From Bacteroidota bacterium (lineage in GTDB: Bacteria; Bacteroidota; Bacteroidia; Chitinophagales; Chitinophagaceae), in the NCBI GenBank assembly GCA_018267545.1, contig JAFDYG010000466.1, forward strand, positions 1 to 64,000: a stretch of 64,000 bases of DNA, given 5' to 3'. The notes beneath the pieces are model-generated. The model saw nothing but the letters and a program-made list of their open reading frames with translations, was not told where the DNA came from and made no database searches. Within the stretch, counting starts at the first letter, position 1; every line of letters begins with the position of its first letter. Of the stretch, positions 57,619 through 64,000 are shown in pieces. Position numbers and translations under genes: made by a program.

Positions 57619-59442
57619 TTAGAGATCCGGGTCCTTTACCCTGACCACCTGAAAAGAACACTGCAGGTGATGCATAGCTCCAAGATTGTCGTTGTAATAA
57701 AAATCGGCTGAACCGATGATAAGACCGCCATTTATCAGATCATAGCGATCGAAGGTCACGCGCATCGGCTTACCCGGAATATAATTATAATATTTGCCGT
57801 CGATGATGAAGGAAGAAATGCCGCTGCCGGTGCGAACGCCTGTCGTAGTTCCGTAGGTCGCGAATTGCAGTCCTTTTGTGGAGGTGCCGGCGGTGATGAA
57901 GGTTTGATCGTTTCTTATGAACCCTTGCAATAAGGGGCTTTGCGAATTGGACCGGTTGCCGGTAATGGTCTGCGCAACGCCGTCTACGCTATAATTCATG
58001 TAAAGATTGGTAATGGCGGGACAGGTATTCAACATATAGCTGGGGCTGCCGCCTGCCGGAATGGAAACGGCCGTGTCCGCACCCGTTACACGAGTATCCT
58101 TGTCGACGGCGGTTAGGGTATAGATCATCGGCTCGTACGAGCCGTCCACGAGAGCAGATTTAAACGCACCGTTTACGACCTTTAGATACCATATCCCGCC
58201 TGTATACGTGTTTTTTACGATAACCATCCCGTTCTTTATCGCCGAACCGTCGCAGTTGTTGGCCGTACCGGACAAGGTGCAGATCAAAGAAGGACTTTGT
58301 ACGTTGACGGTAAGGGTCGCTGGTAGATTGGCCGTATTGATCCCGCCCGCGGCTATCATATTCGCCGGCGTCGTACCACCTCCTGCATACTGAATCTCCA
58401 GATTGGCGGAAACGCCGGAGGGCAGGAACATAAGCGCATTTCCTTCCCAGTCGGTCTGTCCTTCCAAAAGAACCAGGTTGTTTGCCTTTACCCGGAATGT
58501 TGCGTTGATCAAGGGCACATTATTGCTAGTCCTGAGCTGCAGGGTCGTGTATGCTCCTTTTAGCGGTTGCGCAAAATTAAAAACGCCAAACTCGTGGATA
58601 GTTGCGACATAGCTGTCTCCCGATTTATGTGCCATTCCCGACCGGGTCCATTTTCCTGCCGTCAGGCGCCAGTAAGGAATGGAATCCGGGGCCGTAATAC
58701 CGGATGCAATCGGCATTTTTAGTGTGCCGGTGTAGGTCGGGTAGAACTGGTAGCCTGACCTTGCCGAACTAGAGCCGCCGAAATCGGCTTCTATGATACC
58801 GGCGGAAGACAGATACCAGCGCTGCCCATCCATATCGGCTGCCGGGTAGCCGGGATTGCTAAGGCCAAATTCGGGCGAAAGAGGAGAAAGGTAGCCTGTC
58901 TTTATCTCATCCTTGATGTCTGGCCCGTAATAGGGGTATTGGATAGTGGGATTGGCGGGCACCGTCATGATGGCGTTGGGAGGAAGCGTTAGCGTTCCGG
59001 TGGCCGCTGTTCCAAAAGTGCCGCCCGTGCCGTTGACCCAGTTCCCTACAATGTTCAACCGAATGGGTTTTATCCGGACATAATTCAAGCCGCTAGGGGT
59101 TAGGGTAATGGTTTTACTTCCTTCTTCATCCGAAGCTGTACCCAGCATCATCCACGCGAAATACTTATCCGTAGTCAGGGTATCTATTGAAAAATCGCCG
59201 CCTTTGACAGGCCAGTACGTATAGCCAGGTAGAATGCCGACATACTGGACTACACTGGGATTACCGGCGTAAGTCTTGGCGACACCGATGATTTGAGTGG
59301 GTACGATTTCGGGCTTGAGCGTCTGAGAGTCCTGCGGATTTTGGGGTGTAGGATTACCGCCTCCATTGGGGCTATCGTTATGCCTGGAACAGCCTATGAA
59401 CAGGAAGGATAAGATAATACAAATGAGGCGGGTAGGGGTCAT
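57619..59442 (-). CDS. Lipoprotein with carboxypeptidase-regulatory-like domains
   Basis: The ATG at 59442 gives 607 residues with a good lipoprotein signal (LSFLFIGCSRHN, Cys18); the longer frame begins with TTG at 59472. The body is built of beta-sandwich modules: an N-terminal part with SGLNYVRIKPIRLNIVGNW, a region (about 320-470) with TTLQLRTSNNVPLINATFRVKAN and GTANNCDGSAIKNGMVIVKN that fits carboxypeptidase-regulatory-like folds, and an unassigned C-terminal part. It probably sits on the outer membrane. It converges with the PQQ-propeller gene with eight bases between. Confidence 0.65.
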   Translation of the reverse strand: MTPTRLICIILSFLFIGCSRHNDSPNGGGNPTPQNPQDSQTLKPEIVPTQIIGVAKTYAGNPSVVQYVGILPGYTYWPVKGGDFSIDTLTTDKYFAWMMLGTASDEEGSKTITLTPSGLNYVRIKPIRLNIVGNWVNGTGGTFGTAATGTLTLPPNAIMTVPANPTIQYPYYGPDIKDEIKTGYLSPLSPEFGLSNPGYPAADMDGQRWYLSSAGIIEADFGGSSSARSGYQFYPTYTGTLKMPIASGITAPDSIPYWRLTAGKWTRSGMAHKSGDSYVATIHEFGVFNFAQPLKGAYTTLQLRTSNNVPLINATFRVKANNLVLLEGQTDWEGNALMFLPSGVSANLEIQYAGGGTTPANMIAAGGINTANLPATLTVNVQSPSLICTLSGTANNCDGSAIKNGMVIVKNTYTGGIWYLKVVNGAFKSALVDGSYEPMIYTLTAVDKDTRVTGADTAVSIPAGGSPSYMLNTCPAITNLYMNYSVDGVAQTITGNRSNSQSPLLQGFIRNDQTFITAGTSTKGLQFATYGTTTGVRTGSGISSFIIDGKYYNYIPGKPMRVTFDRYDLINGGLIIGSADFYYNDNLGAMHHLQCSFQVVRVKDPDL

Positions 59443-59496
59443 TGCGTCTTTATTGATATAAAGATGCATCAAAAAATCAGATCATGCAAGCGTTTG

Positions 59497-60297
59497 CTAA
59501 CCTTTTCCATGCACTGGTTTCGTCTGAGGCTGAGCGTCACAGGCATAGTAAAGCCAGGCCTCTGTTATATACACGGAAAGTACAGGGCTATAATAACCTG
59601 TTAAAACTTTGAAGTGGGTGGGCAGCCTGGCGTCGTTATACGAGTCGATCTGTATATTCGTCGTAGAGTTGTTCTGGCTGTAGTCCTGCGTGATGAATTG
59701 CAGGATGGGGCAGGCGCGCCGCCAGTTGATCATGCTGTCGTAGGTTCGGCCGATAATATTTCCCCGATTGTCGTATGTATAATTGTTGATTACTGAATCG
59801 TACGGGTAGCCTCCGCCGTTTTCGACCTGGGCGGATTGGGTGAGCCTCTTTTGGCCGTCGAATTGGTAAAGGGTGATATCAGAGGTGATAAATCCATCGC
59901 CGAAGACGCCGGAGTAGGTGGAGTCGCTGGCGGGTAGGTCGCTCCCGGGTGTATAAAAATAGATTTTCTTGAAACCGAGGGTGGTCGTGTCCGCGGGAGC
60001 AAATAGGTTGTAAAATTCGGCTAGTCTGCCCTGGTTGTCCCAGCGGAATAAGAAGCTCATGTCTTTTGGAAAGGTGCCCGCGCGTTTGAGGAAGGTGGGA
60101 CGGCCGGCAGAATCGTAGCTGAAGACGATGGAGTCCATGTAAAAACTGGGGTCCTTCCAAACGATCTTGGTGAGCTTGCAGTGGACCTGGTCATCGCCGT
60201 GGTGAGGAGGAGGTAGGTGTCCTTTGACGCAGCTGGAGAGATAAATGAGGGTGAAGGCGAGGAGACTCGCTGTTGACAACGTGAATTTGTATTTCAT
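59497..60297 (-). CDS. DUF4595-like lipoprotein with YD-type repeats
   Basis: This 266-residue protein has a lipoprotein signal (LIYLSSCVKGH, Cys23). The body carries YD-like strands (IVFSYDSAGRPTFLKRAG, FRWDNQGRLAEFYN, YQFDGQKRLTQSAQVE, YTYDNRGNIIGRTYD), the sort of short beta-hairpin repeats of DUF4595 and RHS-related proteins. Compare the lipoprotein at 38112-38996. Function is unknown. It diverges from the SIMPL gene at 60393. Confidence 0.7.
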   Translation of the reverse strand: MKYKFTLSTASLLAFTLIYLSSCVKGHLPPPHHGDDQVHCKLTKIVWKDPSFYMDSIVFSYDSAGRPTFLKRAGTFPKDMSFLFRWDNQGRLAEFYNLFAPADTTTLGFKKIYFYTPGSDLPASDSTYSGVFGDGFITSDITLYQFDGQKRLTQSAQVENGGGYPYDSVINNYTYDNRGNIIGRTYDSMINWRRACPILQFITQDYSQNNSTTNIQIDSYNDARLPTHFKVLTGYYSPVLSVYITEAWLYYACDAQPQTKPVHGKG

Positions 60298-60392
60298 ACT
60301 TAAAGGTTTGCTGGCTAAGAACGGTAGGAATGGGGGAGAAGTGGCTTAGAAGAGAATATGTATATTGTAAATCTAAAGATAAAACTGCAATT

Positions 60393-61066
60393 ATGAAAAT
60401 AGTATTTACTATCGCTGGCTTTTTCGCCCTACTGACTGTCAAAGCGCAAACGATTGCGCTCGATAAGCTTGCTCCGCAAAGGCCGTTTATCGAAGTGACG
60501 GGTACGGCGATGAAAAACGTTGCTCCGGATAAGATTTTTATCTCCATTACTCTTAGTGAAAGGAACAGCGATGTTCAGGCGCAGGAAGTGAGTCTGAAGA
60601 AAGTGCTGACTGAAATGAATGTCAGTCAAAGCCAGCTGTCTCTTTCGGACGCCACGTCGGAGATTATAAAGGACAAGAAGCGCGATGTTGGGGTGAAGCA
60701 ATCCCAGGAATATACGCTTGAATTGAAAAGCGCCGATCAGGTCATTACCTTATTCAAGAAGCTGTCGGAGGTGAATATAAAAGAGGCTTCGTTTTAAGAG
60801 TCGAGCACTCTAAAATTGATAGCCTGCGAAAAGAAGTCCGCATCACAGCAATAAAAGCTGCAAAGGACAAGGCGGAGTATTTGCTTGCTGCCGTCGGGGA
60901 GCAGATTGACAAGGCGCTTGAAATTCGGGAAGAGGCCGAGCCGATGTATCGATCGTTTTTGGCAAATAATGTACAGGTTTCGGACCCGGGCGATCTCGCA
61001 AAGTCGACTGAGTTCAAGACAATGACGATCAAGTTTTCTTATTACATCAAATATGCGATAAGATAG
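60393..61066 (+). pseudogene. SIMPL-domain (DUF541) protein gene split by a frameshift
   Basis: ATG 60393 gives a signal peptide (MKIVFTIAGFFALLTVKAQ) and a SIMPL/DUF541 domain (FIEVTGTAMKNVAPDKIFISITLSERN) that stops at a TAA at 60795-60797. The family continues in the -1 frame right after the stop (RVEHSKIDSLRKEVRITAIKAAKDKAEYLLAAVGEQ) to a normal end at 61066. Adding one T to the TTTT at about 60793-60796 restores a complete protein of about 225 residues. Either the gene is inactive, or the assembly lost one base of a homopolymer. Its 3' end overlaps the convergent FG-GAP gene by 25 bases. Confidence 0.7.
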
Positions 61067-64000
61067 TCGCCGTTGATGCCGAAGAGCAGGGTTCCGTTGA
61101 TATTCAGCACCGAGCGTACGTCGCCGCGGAGGTGAAAGCCCGACCGGCGCTGGTCGATGTATTCGAAGTGGCCTTTGCCGTCGCCTTTTAGGAGTATGCC
61201 GTAGTTGGCGTCCTGTCTGCCGAAGCGGAGGCGTGCGTGATTCATGTTGCCGCAGAATAGCAGGTCGTGTCCCAGTGGAGTAATGGTAAAGACGGGAGAG
61301 TATTGGACCTGGATGGGGAGAGGGCGTTCGTGGAATTTTTTGTCTTTGCCTTGGGCCAGATAGACGGTGCGGAGGCAGTTGGCTTGCAGGTGACCCGCGC
61401 CTTCGGTAGAGACGACGTCGCTTAGCTTTGCGCCGGCGTAGCTGGCGTAGGTGGGGAACTTGCGGCTCATATTGGAGATTTGCTGGACCAGCTCGTCGCG
61501 GCTCATAAAGGGGTAGGAGCTGTCGCCGATGTATAGACAGAGCATCGGGTCGATCGTGCCGTTGCCGTCGAAGTCTTTGTAATAGAGTTCGACCGGTTTG
61601 TTTTCGCTGGCGGTGCATTGACTGTTGAGGCCCTGGTTGCCGACGAATAGCTCGGGTTTTCCGTCGCCGTCCATGTCTGCGATGGTTAGCTTGTTCCACC
61701 ATCCGGTTAAGGGGGTGTCGAAGTACTCGTTTGTTTTGTTTTCCAGCCGTCCGTCTTTATTGATGAATATGGTGATCGGCATCCATTCGCCGACTACGAT
61801 CAGGTCTTTTTTGCCGTCGCCGTCCAGGTCCGTCCATGCGGCGTCGGTGACCATGCCGATCTTCATGGTATCGACGGTGAAATGGCCATTGCCATCGTTG
61901 GTAAGCAAATAGCTTTTGGGCGTTTGTGGATATTGTCCGGGTATTGCGCGGCCTCCGACGAATAGGTCGAGGTCTCCGTCTCCGTCGATGTCGGCGGCGC
62001 GGACGCAGCTTTTGGGGCCGACTGGCAAGGCGTCCGGGGTTTTTGTGAAATGCCCTTTGCCGTCGCCGATGTACAATATAGCTTGTACGCCGACGGTGTA
62101 TAGGTCGAGGTGTCCGTCTCCATTGGCATCGAAGAAAGCTGCGTCGGTTATGGCGTGAATGCTGTCAAGAGTTTGTTTTATATAATGACCATTTTTCTGA
62201 CCAAGGTATAGCGTGCCGCCGGCGCAAATATCTGCGTAGCCATCTTCGTTTATATCGGCCGATATCAGGCTGGGGCCGGTATAGGATAGGGGGCTTAATA
62301 GCTGGGGTTGGAGCTTGAAGTCGTTGATGGATGAACCCGGGTGCCGGTAGTCGATGGGAGGGGCGGTTTCGTGGTAAATGGGGGTGGGTGGTGCTGATGG
62401 GGCCGCGGTGAGGGTCGCATTGGCTTCTTCGAGCTGTAGGGTTTGGTCGGGTTTTACGTTGGTCAGCACTTGTTGCTTGCCGCTTAGCCAGGTGATGACG
62501 AGGGAATCGATGGTTGGATTGGCGCCAAGTCCAAAGTGGAGAATGGGCGAGACAGAAGACTGATACCCCTGCGCGGGCATCTGCTCCAGGTATTGATGGC
62601 GGCCTTTCTGGTAGAGGGCCAATTTCGTCCCGATACCGTTGCCGTGGAGCTTGACTTGTAAATAGTGGTGGTTCGGCCGCTGGCTGGCGGTGTTCTCATA
62701 GATAAAGGCGGAGATATTTATGTTGTTTACGACAAGATCCAGGTCGCCGTCGTTGTCCAGATCGGCCCAGGCGGCTCCGTTGCTGTTGGATGGGAGCGTG
62801 ATGCCCCATTGCTTGCTCATGTCGGTGAAGTGGGTTGTGCTGTCGTTTCTAAAAAAATAGCTCGATACGTTCGAAGACGGCATATGGTCTACGATGTCCA
62901 GCACGTCCTCGCGGCGCAGCCGTCCCTTTGTTTGTGTGTAGCCCTCCATAAACTTGATAAAGTCCATATTGGTATAATCCCGAACGTACCCGTTCGTAAC
63001 GAACAGGTCCTTCCATCCATCGTCGTCGAAGTCGGCAAAAAGCGGGGCCCAGCTCCAATCCGTATGTGAAAGCCCCGCCAATTGACCGATCTCGCTGAAG
63101 CTGCCGTCTCCATTGTTTAGCTGCAGCATATTGCGCATGTATTGATAGTGAAAGCCCGACCGGACGTTCAGGTCGAATTTTTCGTAGTTGTCGGGGGCGA
63201 AGAGCAGCTTCTGGCGGCGATTGGTTTCGGGCAGCATGTCCAGCGTAAAAATGTCGGGGAGTCCGTCGTTATTGACGTCTGCTACGTTGTTGCCCATCGA
63301 GAATTGAGAGGTATGACCGAAGCTTTTTGCGAGCTGGTTCGTAAAGCCGCCGTGCTGGTTATTGACGTAGTAATAGTCGGGGACGTTATAGTCGTTGGAG
63401 ATATAGATGTCGGGCCAGCCGTCGCCGTCGATGTCAGAGATGGCTGCACCAAGTCCATAGGTGAGGGAGGAGTTGCTGATGCCCGATTGTACGGTTACGT
63501 CGTGGAAATGGTTGTTATCGTTACGGTATAGTTTTATTCCACAGAGGGAGTCAGGTTTTTTTAGAATTTCGGCGGTGAGCTTTTCATTTAATATAGGAAG
63601 AGAGTTTGGATTGTGGTTGAGCTCCAAGAGGTCGAGGTCTCCGTCTCTGTCGTAGTCGAAGAAATAGGCCTGCGTGGTGTAGGATGAATCGGCCAGTCCA
63701 TAGGCTGCGGCTTCGTCGGTAAACTTGTCGTTCCCCTGGTTGATAAATAATTGCTTGACCCGATGAGCCGGCGACACCTTACCCGAGTAGCAAAGAAAGA
63801 TATCCGGCCGGCCGTCGCCGTTGACGTCGGCGATGCTGACGCCCGTTTTCCAGGGGCCTGGTCTTCCGGCTACGCCGGCTTCTTCGGTGATGTCCTGGAA
63901 TTGCATGTGACCCTTATTTATATAGAGTTTATTCGGAGACATATTTGCAGAGAAATAAATGTCCTGCAAGCCGTCGCCATTGAAGTCCGCGATGGCCACG
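61042..64000 (-). CDS. FG-GAP/VCBS-repeat ASPIC/UnbV protein (CRTAC1-like), partial
   Basis: The frame is open to the right edge of the window, so the N-terminus is missing; 985 residues are visible. It consists of many FG-GAP/VCBS calcium-binding-type repeats (IADFNGDGLQDIYFSAN, VADVNNDGLPDIFTLDMLPE, WADLDNDGDLDLVVNNI, AADIDGDGDLDLFVGG) forming an integrin-like propeller. An ASPIC/UnbV module lies in the middle (about 450-530: GNGIGTKLALYQKGRHQYLEQ, PTIDSLVITWLSGKQQVLTNV). Such secreted or surface proteins are common near SusC/SusD genes in Bacteroidota and are thought to bind glycans or calcium. It converges with the SIMPL gene. Confidence 0.9.
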   Translation of the reverse strand, partial: VAIADFNGDGLQDIYFSANMSPNKLYINKGHMQFQDITEEAGVAGRPGPWKTGVSIADVNGDGRPDIFLCYSGKVSPAHRVKQLFINQGNDKFTDEAAAYGLADSSYTTQAYFFDYDRDGDLDLLELNHNPNSLPILNEKLTAEILKKPDSLCGIKLYRNDNNHFHDVTVQSGISNSSLTYGLGAAISDIDGDGWPDIYISNDYNVPDYYYVNNQHGGFTNQLAKSFGHTSQFSMGNNVADVNNDGLPDIFTLDMLPETNRRQKLLFAPDNYEKFDLNVRSGFHYQYMRNMLQLNNGDGSFSEIGQLAGLSHTDWSWAPLFADFDDDGWKDLFVTNGYVRDYTNMDFIKFMEGYTQTKGRLRREDVLDIVDHMPSSNVSSYFFRNDSTTHFTDMSKQWGITLPSNSNGAAWADLDNDGDLDLVVNNINISAFIYENTASQRPNHHYLQVKLHGNGIGTKLALYQKGRHQYLEQMPAQGYQSSVSPILHFGLGANPTIDSLVITWLSGKQQVLTNVKPDQTLQLEEANATLTAAPSAPPTPIYHETAPPIDYRHPGSSINDFKLQPQLLSPLSYTGPSLISADINEDGYADICAGGTLYLGQKNGHYIKQTLDSIHAITDAAFFDANGDGHLDLYTVGVQAILYIGDGKGHFTKTPDALPVGPKSCVRAADIDGDGDLDLFVGGRAIPGQYPQTPKSYLLTNDGNGHFTVDTMKIGMVTDAAWTDLDGDGKKDLIVVGEWMPITIFINKDGRLENKTNEYFDTPLTGWWNKLTIADMDGDGKPELFVGNQGLNSQCTASENKPVELYYKDFDGNGTIDPMLCLYIGDSSYPFMSRDELVQQISNMSRKFPTYASYAGAKLSDVVSTEGAGHLQANCLRTVYLAQGKDKKFHERPLPIQVQYSPVFTITPLGHDLLFCGNMNHARLRFGRQDANYGILLKGDGKGHFEYIDQRRSGFHLRGDVRSVLNINGTLLFGINGDYLIAYLM

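Noticed and set aside
60790-60800. Programmed -1 frameshift in the SIMPL gene
   Set aside because: No X-XXY-YYZ slippery heptamer or downstream structure was seen, and the family is not known to use frameshifting; a one-base loss in a T-run is simpler.
1-64000. CRISPR arrays, tRNA, rRNA, insertion sequences
   Set aside because: No regularly spaced repeats, tRNA cloverleaf, rRNA or transposase was recognised on either strand by reading.

Overview
The window looks like a chromosomal segment of a soil-type Bacteroidota bacterium, most probably Chitinophagaceae. The grounds are a SusC/SusD pair with its own ECF sigma factor and FecR anti-sigma factor, a type IX secretion C-terminal sorting domain, LytTR two-component systems, Bacteroidota-type promoters (TAnnTTTG), many lipoproteins with Cys-Lys-Lys starts and a Bacteroidota-type lanthipeptide leader. 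No rRNA, tRNA or CRISPR array was seen.

Layout. 1-4155: an AT-rich defence-like island with the tail of an unknown gene, an OGG-fold/HhH protein, a reverse transcriptase of the Abi/UG type, a small membrane protein and an Mrr-like nuclease. 4241-8068: a membrane-anchored sensor-like protein, a membrane protein, a secreted esterase and a secreted amidohydrolase. 8132-11644: a LytS/LytTR two-component pair with a candidate LytTR operator, divergent from a vanadium haloperoxidase/PAP2-like lipoprotein. 11750-14469: two SDR enzymes, an NTF2-like protein and two convergent HxlR regulators. 14497-17271: a stress/redox cluster (YceI, RutE-like nitroreductase, DoxX, VOC-like) with a Crp/Fnr regulator and three FNR-type palindromes that fit it. 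17328-21288: small and decayed genes, a DUF4262 protein, a RhuM-Fic fusion and a T9SS cargo.

21330-28179 holds a tripartite exporter whose ABC component has a membrane domain but no nucleotide-binding domain, followed by HlyD, TolC and a small secreted protein. It converges on a complete class I lanthipeptide operon on the minus strand (26839-34906: precursor, LanC, full-length LanB, C39-peptidase ABC exporter, HlyD) with an intrinsic terminator/attenuator just after the precursor gene. A TPR histidine kinase and LytTR regulator lie divergently next to it (35140-38004).

38112-47278: lipoprotein, sigma/FecR/SusC/SusD locus ending in a metallophosphoesterase instead of glycoside hydrolases, then a small lipoprotein. 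47397-49905: a lipid A-type acyltransferase and a three-gene HipBST toxin-antitoxin operon with a palindromic operator at the hipB start. 50000-64000: tandem NTF2-like paralogues, an Fpg/Nei glycosylase, a DUF1624-type acyltransferase-like membrane protein, a tricorn-like S41 protease, a PQQ-propeller lipoprotein, two further lipoproteins, a frameshifted SIMPL gene and the 3' part of a large FG-GAP/ASPIC protein that runs off the window.

Most interesting: the NBD-less exporter next to a lanthipeptide operon, the RT/OGG-fold/nuclease island, the HipBST module with an N8-spaced operator, and the Crp/Fnr mini-regulon. All functions are read from sequence patterns without database searches.
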